A stretch of 64,000 nt of DNA. Origin: Trifolium pratense. Its lineage: Eukaryota; Streptophyta; Magnoliopsida; Fabales; Fabaceae. The position numbers were made by a program, and so were the translations under genes. Below, piece by piece: positions 12,394 to 24,100 of the stretch (within the stretch, counting starts at the first letter, position 1; the number at the start of each line of letters is the position of its first letter). The stretch spans positions 23,858,409 through 23,922,408 of the forward strand of contig NC_060065.1 of NCBI RefSeq assembly GCF_020283565.1, in the 5' to 3' direction. Below the pieces are notes generated by a model. It saw nothing but the letters and a program-made list of their open reading frames with translations. It was not told where the DNA came from and made no database searches.

Positions 12394-12621
12394 TTTTTTT
12401 TTTTTTGGGTTATTTTTGTTAGAAGTTGAAAGAAGATGATGATTTTTTTTAGCTGGGAAGTGGTGCTGACAATAGGAAAGCCATAGGATGAAGATGATGA
12501 TTAATCCTTATTGTTGTTTTTTAATTTATTTTTACTCTTTGTCGAATTTTTTTTTTTCTTTTTACTTTTAAAAAAATTAATATGTACTGTATATGAAAAT
12601 CAAAAGAGAATAAAAATAAAA

Positions 12622-13080
12622 GGGTCATGAAATAATTTTAAGGAAAGGATCATGAAATTTGACTAAAACTACAAATTTTGATCAAATATTTCGAATTTTA
12701 TCAATTCGGCCGTTCAATGTCATCTAATTGGACTAAGAAACAAATGAGAATAAATTTTTTGATGATTGGACTCCGAATGTATTGATGATTTGTGATAATA
12801 GTTTTTCCGAAAACTTAGTTTTAATGAAAGTGTCATGAAATTTGACTAAAACTACTGAATGAAGATTTATCAATCCAACCGTTCAAAATAACCTAATTGG
12901 ACTGACAAACAAATGAGAATAATAATTTTGATGATCGGACTCTGAATGTATAGATCGATTATAATAACAATCTCATCTGAAACCTAATTTTAATGAAAGG
13001 GTGATGAAATTGACTAAAACTACCGGTTTTTAATGAAGATTTTGAATTTTATCAAGAAAAATGTTGAATCAAGCAAAAAA
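12622..13080. repeat. Diverged tandem repeat, about 170-182-bp unit, 2.3 copies
   Basis: The phrase TCATGAAATTTGACTAAAAC recurs at about 12650 and 12833, and with changes near 13000. Each is followed by a similar series of short phrases (CCGTTCAA, AATTGGACT, CAAATGAGAATAA, TGATGATxGGACTC). No gene. Confidence 0.7.
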
Positions 13081-13289
13081 AAACTTTCCGTGAAATATAG
13101 CGAATGGACCGTTTTCATTAATTTATCATTTTTTAACACAAAGTTGCATGCCTTATTATACTATTATAAATTATAATGTATCATATACATATGATCATTG
13201 TCCACTCACTCAGCAACATCTTAAATAAGTGTAAATAAAAATCTTAATAATGCAATAAAACAAAAATATGTAAATTATTTTTTAGTGTA

Positions 13290-13465
13290 GAATTAAATAT
13301 TTTTTTTGTTTTCACCACCAGTTTAATCTGATTTGAGGGTCAGTTCTGACATCAAGTGGTTCCAGCCCCTCCCGATCGCAGTTGCGGGGGATCGAACCGT
13401 GGTCCTTCCTACCAAGTTCAGCGTCAATCACCACTGAACCAACTAACGATTGGTGAATTAAATAT
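13290..13465 (-). mobile_element. tRNA-derived SINE (body 13301-13454)
   Basis: On the minus strand the element starts at 13454. It has an RNA polymerase III A box (TTAGTTGGTTCAGTGGTGA) and a B box (GGTTCGATCCC, about 13387-13397), and ends in an A-rich tail. Both flanks carry the 11-bp duplication GAATTAAATAT (13290-13300, 13455-13465). The body resembles the common SINE of medick and clover, from memory. Confidence 0.85.
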
Positions 13466-13729
13466 ATTTTTAGTCCCTATAAAATAGTGATCTTCTAAGT
13501 ATAGTCTTTACTTAATTTTAATAAATTTTTAGTCCCTGTAAAATTATTATGCACTCAATTTTAATCCATAAAGTTAGACCCACGACTCTCTGCTTTTTAA
13601 TTTTTTTATTAGTTTATATGAGTATATTTTTTACTTATTAATTGTGTATATATATATATGTGTGTGTGTGTGTCTTATCTACCTCTTTTACTTGTGTGAT
13701 TCACTTTCCATACTTTATTTATCCTCACC

Positions 13730-15412
13730 ATGAATTTCCCTTTCTCCTACCTTTTTCCAGATGTTGCTGAGAGTTTGAAAAGGTGTGTTTCTCAAATCCA
13801 TTTTTGTTATACTTTTTAATATAACTCTGTTTTTGCAAACAAATAACACCCTTTTGTGATTATACTTTTACTATGCATTTTTATATTTGCTTTCACTTTG
13901 ATTTATTCCAGTGTTTACCAATCAATGGGAACAAATCCTCATTTTGAAATTGAAACTATCATATCGCCATATGAGGTATGATTTATTCCAAGAGTTCTGC
14001 TTATTTACTATATTTTCTTTGTCGTGGTGGGAAATTTAATAAAGTTTATTTTTGTTGTAGCCGAAAATTCCTCTCCCCATTGAATTCTGGATGGTGGAAA
14101 AAACTAGATTGTTGAGTGAAGGTGTGGGATTTATAAGAGATGATTATAATAACTATTTTAAGGTTTTTATCGGTAATGATGGGGATGGAGGTTGTCTGTA
14201 CGATGGGAGCGTTGTTGCTCTGTACTGTGGTTTTTTAAAACCCCAGAAAGTTATTCTTAGTTATCAAATAATTGATAATGAGTTTCAAATGAAGGTTGTT
14301 GATGATCTCGGTGAAGAGGTCAAATACCTTGGTTTACTGTTTCCAGACGATCAACAAAGTCTTAGAAGCGTTGATCCTAATTGCGCTCTTCAATCTGCTT
14401 TTGTTGATACTGCTTCGTTTGAGCCCCATGTTTTGGCTCAACTTTTGTTACGGGAAGATGGTGTTGTGTTTGGCTATAACGATCTTGACGATTTGCCTCT
14501 TAATATTGAACAACCTGATGTGGCCATTAACCAAGAATATTTCCATTGGGAGGTGAAAATTACTAAATCTATGGCTGCAGGAAGAAATGTCTTGGTTAGT
14601 TTTTTGGCTATTAATTCATAGACCATAAATATATATTGTTTAGGTACTTTTTCAAGTGTATTAACATTAAATCTATACTCCCTCCGTCCCAAATTATAAG
14701 GGAAAAAACAAAAAACACACTTATTAAGAAAATCATTTAATATTCTAAAATTTGTCAAAAACATAATTTTGTTTCCAAAAGTACCCTTATTAACTTATCA
14801 CATGAAAAATCAAATGATAATCATAATATTAATTAGAGTGACTCTATAAAGGAATAAATGTTGTTGATGAAGCAATTGAAATACGTAAAGTTGGTTAATT
14901 CATGGGTTCAATACCAAGAAAGAGGGGAAAGAAGGGTCATCCATTAATTCAAATTTTAATACCAAGAAATTCTTGACCATAATAAATTCTAGTAATCATA
15001 ATAAATTGAATTGTTTTGGAAAACATAACTAAGGGTATATCTGGAACTTTAGAGTTAAATTGGTCAAATTTGAATTTTTTCCCTTATAATTTGGAACAAA
15101 AAAAAGAGGCTTTTTTCCCTTATAATTTGGGACGGAGGGAGTATTTGTTTTGAAGCATATTCCGAAGCATATTGCAGATAAGTGTTTTCCACCAGATCAA
15201 AACAGTGTTGTTTTGGTTAATCAAGAAACTGAGCAGCTGTACTTGTGTGCCGTTACCACGAGTTATCCTCCTGGCCGTTGTACCAGACGTATTGGTATGG
15301 TTTTGCAAAGGATGCTGGATTGAAGCATGGTGATAAAGTCATTTTTACACTTCCAATTTCTCCTGAGTTTCTGCTAGCTAATATCATTCGTTGTGCCCCC
15401 GGAAATGTTTGA
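13730..15412 (+). pseudogene. B3-domain DNA-binding protein gene, interrupted and frameshifted
   Basis: Exons by GT-AG sites and matching phase: 13730-13782, 13912-13975, 14061-14594 and 15156-15412. The first three encode an N-terminal region typical of legume two-domain B3 proteins. Exon 4 encodes a B3 domain (HIPKHIADKCF ... LCAVTTSYPPGRCTR ... YGFAKDAGLKHGDKVIF). B3 domains bind short DNA motifs in the nucleus. Exon 4 loses frame near 15285-15295: the upstream frame hits TGA at 15321-15323 while the remaining B3 sequence continues in another frame to TGA at 15410-15412. A Stowaway MITE fills most of intron 3, ending 14 bp before the acceptor. If intron 3 is not spliced, translation ends at 14621. 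The gene is probably non-functional, or makes only the N-terminal part. Confidence 0.6.
14678..15141. mobile_element. Stowaway-like MITE (464 bp) in an intron
   Basis: TIR CTCCCTCCGTCCCAAATTAT and its perfect complement at the right end, flanked by TA (14676-14677 and 15142-15143). It lies within the putative last intron of the B3-type gene. Confidence 0.88.
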
Positions 15413-15758
15413 TGATGTGAACTTAGGGTTGTTTTTTAAATCTACAGTTTTATAAATGTTTGCTTCGTAATCGACTTAATCTGTTTTTTGCTTTAGTATG
15501 TTATGTTTAGTGTTTAATATCTACTCTCTTATGAAGTGATTATATGATTCTATGGTCTAATACTGCGCTGTGCTGAATTTTAGATGACCAAGACATTATA
15601 TTTTGGATCATTTTTTGTTTCAATTTTTCCCTATGTTTAATTATGTTGACTTAAAGTATTAATCGGACCGTTCTTCGATTATAATGGTACTTAGAAGAAT
15701 TTACTATGTATGTTGAGGATAGTTTTCATGCTTTGCAGATATAATAAAGGGGGATACA
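15413..15758. other. B3-gene 3' flank, no further gene
   Basis: AT-rich sequence between the broken B3 gene and the copia element, probably former 3' UTR and spacer. No feature recognised. Confidence 0.5.
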
Positions 15759-15763
15759 CATTT
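15759..15763. repeat. Target-site duplication, left copy (CATTT)
   Basis: CATTT precedes the left copia LTR and is repeated at 27889-27893 after the right LTR. Confidence 0.88.
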
Positions 15764-16847
15764 TGAAGGTGTGAAAACACAATAAGGGGGGGTTGAATTG
15801 TGTTTTAGCCAAGTTAAAACTTTTTCGAAGTTCTTAACTTAGCTACGTTAGCAGCGGATAAACAACACAAAAATAACGAGATCAGAGAGAGAGAAAGCAC
15901 ACAAGCAATTTATACTGGTTCCTATCACAAAACGAGAGTAGTCCAGTCCCCTTGCACTTCCAAGGGATTTCACTATAATCACACAAGATTACTAATGCTC
16001 AAACACACAAGCAAGAGACTTCACCACTATGCTTAAGCACACAAGCTTAAGACTTCTCACTTAAGCACACAAGCTTAAGACTTCTCAAACTAACAGAGAT
16101 GATAAAGTTGTTGAATGAATACAACTGCTCTTAAGAGAACCTTAAGAAACAAATACAGTGAGTACAAAGTATTTGAACTAAGTTAAAAACACTAGTTCAG
16201 AGGTTCAGAGCTTGTATTCGCAAATATGAATTGTTCGAGCGCGTGTAATAATTGATCTCTTTGCAAGCTGATTCTTCTAGTATATATAGGACTAAGAAAG
16301 AGTCGTTGCAAAGATGACCGTTGATGAATATAATCTTTTGTCTTCAAGCAACTTGTCTTGATGCAGTTTGGTCGTTTCCAAAACAGAGTAAGAGTTTCAG
16401 TAACTTTGACCATGTGCAGAGAAGACTTTCCTTATTCAGCTAAGAAGTCTGATAACCCACGTTCTCCATTGTGGACAGACAAAATGTAAGTAGCTGTTCT
16501 GATCAAGATTGAAAAGTCCTTTTCTTCATTGGTAGGAGAGTTGACCTTCAAAAGCGAATCTTCACACACTCCAAGATGTACTTCAGAGTTTGATGAATCT
16601 CAGACTTTTAGGAAGTGCTGATGTCTTCATCCTCTGATGCATGTAACTTCTGAAGATTCTTAACTTCTGATATTTTGCGAAACTCTGAGGACTTGTCTTC
16701 TGAGCTTTCTTCAGAGCTTATCTGAGACTAAGTTCTGCACACTTAAATTAAATTTTTAGTCCTTCCAATTGTTTATTAATAATTTGTTATCATCAAAACC
16801 TTAATAGATTTAGGGGCAAACATTTTTAAATCAATTTTGTTCCAACA
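15764..16847 (-). repeat. 3' LTR of the Sirevirus element
   Basis: Plus-strand ends are TGAAGGTGTG and TTCCAACA, giving TGTTGGAA...CTTCA in element orientation. 1084 bp against 1086 bp for the partner at 26803-27888. Confidence 0.92.
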
Positions 16848-17290
16848 ATCTCCCCCTTTTTGATGATGACAAACATAAGTATTAATTGACAATTGTTGTT
16901 AAATTAACTTATCATGTTTCCCTTAGGTTTGTGAGGTTTGCAAGCTCCCCCCTAAGATTGATACTCCATAAAGCCTAAGCTTTAAGTTTTATCCATGATA
17001 TTTTAATTTAGTATAAGATTAAGTAGTTTAGAATAAAACTAAATTTCATATTTTTCTTCAGAACGAGAGGTTTGCAAGCTCTCCCCCTAAGTCTCATAAG
17101 GTTAAGTTAAAATTGCACTTTTAACTTATCCTTACTTATGAAATTTATTTTCAGTTTAAAGTACTCAGTCTCCGCATTAAAACAAATAAAACAAGTATTT
17201 GCTAAACAACTTTAATAACATAATAAACATTAAGCGTGGTTTCAGCTTTTTGAAACATATCAATTAATGCGTAACTACTCCCCCTTTTGT
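16848..17290 (-). promoter_or_regulatory. Polypurine tract and upstream PPT-like tracts
   Basis: On the minus strand AAAAAGGGGGAGAT abuts the 3' LTR (16848-16861). Further purine runs with five or six Gs occur at about 16945-16954, 17081-17092 and 17278-17287. Multiple PPT copies before the 3' LTR are a described Sirevirus trait. The run next to the LTR is the presumed active one. Confidence 0.7.
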
Positions 17291-17404
17291 CATTATCAAA
17301 AAGTAGTAGTCAAAAACGAGAAAACCAAGACAGTCAAAGATAGGAGTTGGTTGTTACGGAGGTGAAATTAATTTTCAAAAGATAAAACCAAGCGCCAAAA
17401 TGGC

Positions 17405-17412
17405 TATAAATA
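17405..17412 (+). promoter_or_regulatory. TATA box of the antisense unit
   Basis: TATAAATA preceded by GGC, on the plus strand, opposite to the retroelement. At usual plant spacing the transcript would start near 17435-17440, which places the ATG at 17486 as the first start codon. Confidence 0.4.
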
Positions 17413-17416
17413 GGTT

Positions 17417-17788
17417 ATGGTTGAACAACATTCTTCACAAAAACAAAATCAATCGCAATATACAACGAAAAGAACTCAAGAAAGAATGAAGAGATTCAGT
17501 GCTCGCATAGCAGAGTTCCGTAGAAGGAAGGATGAGGAACGTGAAAAAGAAGAGAAAAAGAAAGAAGAAGACAAGATACCACAAGAGCCAGAGATAATCA
17601 TCATATCTTCAAAGTCTGAATCTGAAGAAGATGAGATTGATGCTGATTATGCTGAATTTTTAGCAGGATATGTTCCTGAAGAGGAACAAGAAGAAGAAGA
17701 AGAAGAACAAGACCCAGAGTCTATAGAAATTTCTTCAGATGATTCTGAGGCGAAATCAGAGATTTCATCTGAGAATCCATCTGAATAG
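17417..17788 (+). CDS. Antisense open reading frame in the Sirevirus 3' region, acidic coiled-coil-like
   Basis: A 123-codon plus-strand frame in the space between the env-like gene and the 3' LTR, antisense to the element. The ATG at 17417 is only 12 bp from the start of the TATA box. The in-frame ATG at 17486 (about 100 aa, starting MKRFSARIAEF) fits the expected transcript better. The protein has a basic N-terminus, a highly charged Lys/Glu/Arg segment likely to be helical, an IIIISS motif, and a Glu/Asp/Ser-rich C-terminus that includes IEISSDDSE, which resembles a SUMO-interacting or casein kinase 2 site (inference). AATAAA-like signals follow near 17834. Low-complexity acidic frames can arise by chance, but the TATA box, start and polyadenylation signals in order argue for a real unit. 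No function is known to me. Confidence 0.45.
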   Translation: MVEQHSSQKQNQSQYTTKRTQERMKRFSARIAEFRRRKDEEREKEEKKKEEDKIPQEPEIIIISSKSESEEDEIDADYAEFLAGYVPEEEQEEEEEEQDPESIEISSDDSEAKSEISSENPSE

Positions 17789-18053
17789 GATTAGATGTTC
17801 TTTTTCTTTTGCTAATGTATTCAAGTTATTTTAATAAAAAATTTTAAATAAACTCTGCTTTATGTTTCCTTGTCTCTTTCTTGTGATAGTTGTAAAGAAA
17901 ATTGTAAACGAAAAAAAATGTAAACGAAAAAACAAATCACGACGAGGACACAAAAATCAAGAACAAAATAAATAACAAACCAAGTGTACGAGAGTTAACA
18001 AAGTTAAACATAAAAACTGTAAAACAAGAAAGACAAATAAAGTGCATAGAATC

Positions 18054-20727
18054 CTAGGGTTTCTTAAGGAGGGCTATGATCATGTCAAATTTGTCGTTCA
18101 GAGTGTCCACTTTGGAATCCAGCTTATCCACCTTGGTTTCAAGAACTTGGTGATCAGACCTTTGTTTTTCAATAGCTTGCTGCAAGACACTCAGATGATC
18201 CACACCTAGTTCCAAAGGAGCCTTTCCTTTATCAGAGGAAGATCCACCATCCTCTGAAAAACCAAGCATAAGAACCTCTTCCTGATTCAGCAATGCAGCC
18301 GCTTGAGCAATCCTCTCAGTTGCTTGAGCAATCCGTTCGGATTCAATCCTCTGATCTTCTAAGCTCTTGAACAACTTGGAGTCCACCCCGCAGTTCTTGA
18401 ACATCTTGAGTAGCATATCATCAGCAGCTTCTCTTGCAGATATAGCTGAAGCTCTAGCATTCTCAGCTTCTTCATGATTGAACATGGTTAACCTCTTCAG
18501 ACTTACCCTTGCAAGAGCTTCCCTCATAAGATTGACAACCTCCAAATCCCTCTTACCAATCACAGCCTTGATGTCCTTACCAACCAAATCCAGAGCATTA
18601 TAAATCTTGGCCTTGATAGCAGATACTTCAACATCCACATCAGAAGGACAGACCAAGAACCTGTTCTTAATTTCAGACAACCTAAGAAGATCATCATAAA
18701 GCTGATTGGATAGGTTACCAAAAGGGTCAGATGATGTGGTAGAGATATAGGGAATTGTGGAATGCTGGGGTGATTCAGGAGCAGAGTTGGTAATAAGAAC
18801 AACATCTACTTCTGAAGGACAGGGAGCACAAGTGTGAACACGTTCAGGAGATACATGTTCAGCACCTGAGTTAGGGTTATGGTCAGGAACTTGTTCAGAT
18901 GTTGTGGGTTCAGAAGTTGGTTCAGGAGATTTGCTAGGAGAGGTTTGTTTGGTGGGAGAGTTTATGGGTGCAGGAGTGATATCTGGTTGAGGATCAGATG
19001 ATGGTTTGGCAGATATTACTTGTTGGTGGTGAGTTTGATTTGGGAGGTGATATGGGCTTGGCAGTTTCATGAGAAAAAGGGTGATTGTTCAGAGTATCAG
19101 GGCTCAGGTGTTTTTCTAGTTCAGAAATGGGATTATCAGAAAGAACATGTTTATCCTTCTGTTGAGATTTATCAGAAGAGGTAAATTTGTCACGACTTTC
19201 TTTACCTTTTCTGATCATCTCATCAGTAGAACAATCTAGTTCTTCTGAATTGTCAGAAGATGAAATGTTGATAGCTTCAGGATGGATAGTTCTAAGGGGT
19301 TTGGTGTAACCTATTCCTATTTCAGCTTCATTAAAGACAAACTTAGGAGTCTTACCTTTTGAAACAAGAACTTGTTTCTTACTCAGCTTATCAGCAAGAG
19401 TTTCCTCATCAGAGCGAGTCTATTCTGAATCATCTTCATCAACATTCAGCCTCATTTTCCTCTTAGGAGCCCTAGATGATTCCTCAGCAACCTTTTCAGC
19501 AGGTGCTTCATGCTTCTTCTTTGTTCTTTGTTCAGCAGCAGCTTGCTCAACCTTGATTTTCTTCTGAGTCAAAAGATCTGGCTTAACTTGCTCCTCTTGA
19601 GTTTCAGCCTTTCTTTTGGACTTCCTCTGTCTAGGATTGTACAAGTTAACTGGAGCCTTTGGAACCATCTCCCTAGTGACAGTAAATCCTTCAGCCCGTA
19701 GATACTTCAAGTAATCATGAATAACCTCTTCACAGTCCAATTCAGAAATTACTGGATAACAATCCTCATACAAGCGATCTTCTAAGCGTACTTCAAACTC
19801 TTGTGAAGGTTGAACCACCTTAGAGTTAATGAGATGCATCTTGGTTAGAAAACTTGCTGACAGAACATCTGGCAAAACCTTGCTGGCAACAAGTTCTGGA
19901 TAAAACTTCTGTAGATTCTTTATAATACCTCCTTGAAAAAGCAAATCAGATAACAACCTAGGATGAACAATGGTTGTTCTCCTCTGAGACTTGCTGTAGA
20001 AAATTGCTTCACAAATTCTTTCAAAGAAGTAATCTCCCAGATTCACTTTCTTTTCAGTCAGAAGGAAATAGATTAGATGACGATGAGGCCAAGAGATTAT
20101 ATCAGTACCACCTACTCTTGGACAGATAGATGATATGATTATCTTAAACAAGACCTTGCACTCATCCGTCATTCCCTTGACTTTTCCTTTAAGCTGCATA
20201 TCCACACACATCCGATGCATCAAATCCTTTCTATATGTAGTATCCTTTTCAAAGTTGTCCAATATCAACCCAGAGTTTGTCAGACCAAGGAGAGCCTTAA
20301 AATGGACCTTTGAGAAGGTGAGATTAATACCACAGATATTAGACCTAATCTGCGTACCAGTAAACTCCAGAAGACCCATCTCTTTCCTAGTTTTTCCCTT
20401 CAGACTAGGATCCCTTTCAATAGCTAGGAGTTCTTCTTGCTTAGCTTCGACCTTAGTGAAGACCTTAGCTTTCATCCAGAAGTGTTTAAGAAGATCTGGA
20501 TAGATTGGAACGTTCAGCATCTCGAAATACTTGTCCCAACCTTGAGCGGTGAAATAGGGTTTTACATCAAATCCATTAGCTTTCAAGCTCTCAAAATCGA
20601 CCATCTTCTCAGGAAGCAGAGTTAACAACGATTCTGAGAATTCCATCTCGTTCCCAACTATTTGCAAGTTCTTGAAGATGAACGGAGGAATCTTAGTGAT
20701 AGGGTTCATTGAAGTTGAAGCAGACAT
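18054..20727 (-). pseudogene. env-like gene of the Sirevirus element, broken
   Basis: Starts at ATG 20727 and reads 435 codons to an in-frame TAG (19420-19422), after which the same frame stays open to about 18994. Near 19050 the coding signal shifts frame and continues as a 338-codon frame to 18054. The first part resembles the plant retrotransposon protein found after pol in SIRE/Maximus elements; the middle is Pro/Ser/Thr-rich; the end has a heptad-rich, probably coiled-coil region (about the last 60 residues). The role of these env-like proteins is unproven and nothing here shows a membrane-fusion function. The broken state is directly visible; family membership is from memory. Confidence 0.75.
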
Positions 20728-21174
20728 GATGGAGGTTTAGGTTAGGGTTGATGCTAACGAGAGAGAAAGAAAATTTTGTTGGAGGTTTAGAGAGAAAGAA
20801 AAGTGTAGGTTGTGAGAGTGAAAAGTGTGCAAGTGTATTGTGTAAGTTTATTTAAATGCGTACAGTTAACACAAAAATGGCAAACATGGGAAGTTACGCT
20901 TATTGACAAAAATTTGAATACTAAAAGTCATCATAAACCACCCACTACCTGACACACATAAGCCACGTGTAAAAGATTACTTGGTAACTGCCATCTTAGT
21001 GAACAACTGTTCAGTAGCGAATATTGAACGTTTTCCACTTAGATAGGTCAGAGCCTCTGAGTTTGAAAAGATTCTATCAGAGTCAAGTACTTCAGAGCTT
21101 TTGTTTTTCAGATGATCTGAAGCAGAAGTTCTGAGGTACACAACCTCTTACACCTTAGAAGCCAAAAAAAAAAA

Positions 21175-24100
21175 TTATTCAGAGATTGAAAACATGTTCA
21201 GATGTTTCTTTATAAAATCAAATCTTTCAACAGGTAAGGCTTTAGTAAATATGTCAGCCCATTGATTTTCAGTATCAACAAACTTAATATCTATTATGCC
21301 TCTCTGAACATAATCTCTGATGAAATGATGTTTAATTTCAATATGTTTAGCTCTAGAGTGAAGGATAGGATTTTTAGATAAATGAATGGCTGCAGTATTA
21401 TCACAATATAAAGGAATATTGTGACTGCTTACTTGATAATCTTCTAACTGATATTTTAACCAGAGTAGTTGTGTGCAACACTTAGCTGCTGAAATGTATT
21501 ATGCTTCTGCTGTAGATAATGCTATAGTAGTTTGTCTTTTACTAGCCCAGGAGATAAGGTTTTTACCAACAAATTGACAATTGCCACTTGTGGATTTTCT
21601 TTCAATTTTATCTCCGGCATAGTCAGCATCACAGAATCCATTTAGCACATAATCATTGGATTTCTTATAGAGAAGTCCAAGATTAGTTGTTCCTTTAAGA
21701 TACCTAAAGATTCTCTTTACAGCAGTAAGATGAGACTCTCTAGGATCTGACTGGAATCTTGCACATAAGCAAACACTGAATAAAATATCTGGTCTAGAGG
21801 CTGTCAGATAGAGTAAGGAACCAATCATACCTCTGTAGACCTTTTGATCTATTTTTCCTTCATCTTCTGTTTTGCTCATGTTGGTTGTTGAATGCATAGG
21901 AGTATTCATTATCTTGCAATCATCTAGATTTAACTTCTTCAGAAGTTCCTTGGTGTATTTAGATTGATGAACATAAGTTCCTTCCTTCTTCTGATTAATC
22001 TGAATTCCAAGGAAGAACTTCAATTCTCCCATCATGCTCATTTCAAATTCATCCTGCATTATCTTAGAGAAATTCTTGCACAAGGAAGCATTAGTTGAAC
22101 CGAAGATAATATCATCAACATAAATCTGAATGATTAAAATATCTTCTTTGGTTGTTTTTCTAAAGAGTGTGCAGTCAACCTTCCCTTTCTCAAAACCCTT
22201 TTCAAGAAGGAAATTACTGAGTCTATCATACCAAGCTCTTGGAGCTTGTTTCAGACCATACAATGATTTCTTCAATCTAAAAACATGTTCTGGGTTTGAG
22301 ATATCTTCAAAACCAGGAGGTTGTTTGACATACACTTCTTCAGAAATGAAACCATTTAAGAATGCACTTTTAACATCCATCTGATACAGAGTTATTCCAT
22401 GATTAACATCATAAGATAGAAGTAACCTGATAGCTTCAAGTCTAGCTACTGGTGCAAAAGTTTCAGTATAGTCAATCCCCTCTTGCTGACTATAACCTTG
22501 TGCAACCAGTCTAGCCTTGTTTCATACCACTTCTCCTTGCTCATTCAGCTTGTTTCTGAATACCCATTTTGTTCCAGTAATGTTCTTATGTGAAGGTTTG
22601 GGCACCAGAGTCCATACATCATTTCTTTGAAATTGATTCAGCTCTTCTTGCATTGCCACTATCCAAGCATCATCTTGCAGAGCTTCATCAACTTTTGAAG
22701 GTTCCGTCATTGAGATAAGACCAACCATGGATTCCTCACTCCTTAGTTGAGATCTTGTTTTTCTTAGACTATCTTTGTTTCCTAGGATCAGTTCCTCTGG
22801 ATGAGATGATTTGTATTTGAAAGTGTTTCTTGGGGGTTCATCATCTTCAGACTCAACAATAGCAGGTTCAGAAGCTGCTTCATTACTTTGATGTTCAGAG
22901 TCTGTTGGAACAATCATGTTCAGAGGTTCTTCAGAGAGTGGATGTTCTGAGTAGTTTGGAATGTCTGAATACTGATCATCTGATACCTGAAATTTAGAAA
23001 AACCTTCCACAAACTCTGAGACTTGGTCAGGCTCTTTGTCATCAAATTTGACATGCATAGTTTCTTCCACTGTATGTGTTTCAGAAATATACAGTCTGTA
23101 TGCTTTTGAGCGTTCAGAGTATCCTATAAAGATACCCTTATAACCTCTAGCATCAAATTTCTTTAGATGGACTTTATTGTTTAGAATGTAACAGGTACAT
23201 CCAAACTGATGAAAATAAGAAATATCAGGTTTTCTTCCCTTGAACAGTTCATAAGCTGTTTTGTTCAACTTAGATCTGATATAGATTCTATTTTGAACAT
23301 AACATGTTGTGTTTACAGCTTCTGCCCATAAAAACTTTGCTACATTTGTTTCATGCATCATGGTTCTGGCCATTTCTTGCAGAGTTCTATTCTTCCTTTC
23401 TACAACCCCATTTTGTTGAGGAGTTCTAGGAGAAGAGAATTCATGCAAGATGCCATATTTTTCACAAAATTTTTCAAAAGGTTCATTTTCAAATTCTCCA
23501 CCATGATCACTTCTAACTTTTAAAATGGTGTAGCCTTTTTCATTTTGAATTTGTTTGCAGAAGATGCTAAACTCATCATAAGCTTCATTTTTTGTTCTTA
23601 GGAATTTCACCCAAGTCCATCTACTGTAATCATCAACAATTACTAATCCATACTTCTTACCATTGATATAGGCAGTGTTAACTGGCCCAAACATATCAAT
23701 GTGAAGAAGTTCCAAAGGTCTTGAGGTAGAAACAATGTTCTTAGGTTTAAAAGAGGATTTTGTAATCTTTCCTTTTTGACAAGAACCACAAAGTGTGTTT
23801 GAGTGATATTTAATTTTAGGTAAACCTCTGACAAGGTCAAGCTTGCTAAGCTTAGAGATTAACCTCCAGTTAGCATGGCCTAACCTCTTGTGCCAGATCC
23901 ATTTTTCTTCACTCAATGTCAAAAGACAAACCACTTTTTGTTCATTTAAATCAGAAAGATTAATTTTATAAACATTGTTCTTTCTCATTCCTTTGAATAC
24001 AATGGAGTTGTCAGATTGTTTAGACACAGTACATGATTCCTTATTAAAGACAACTACATAACCATTGTCGCAAAATTGACTTATGCTCAATAGGTTATGT

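Noticed and set aside
13355..13450. tRNA gene suggested by A and B boxes
   Set aside because: It cannot form a complete cloverleaf and is flanked by an 11-bp duplication with an A-rich tail, so it is a SINE.
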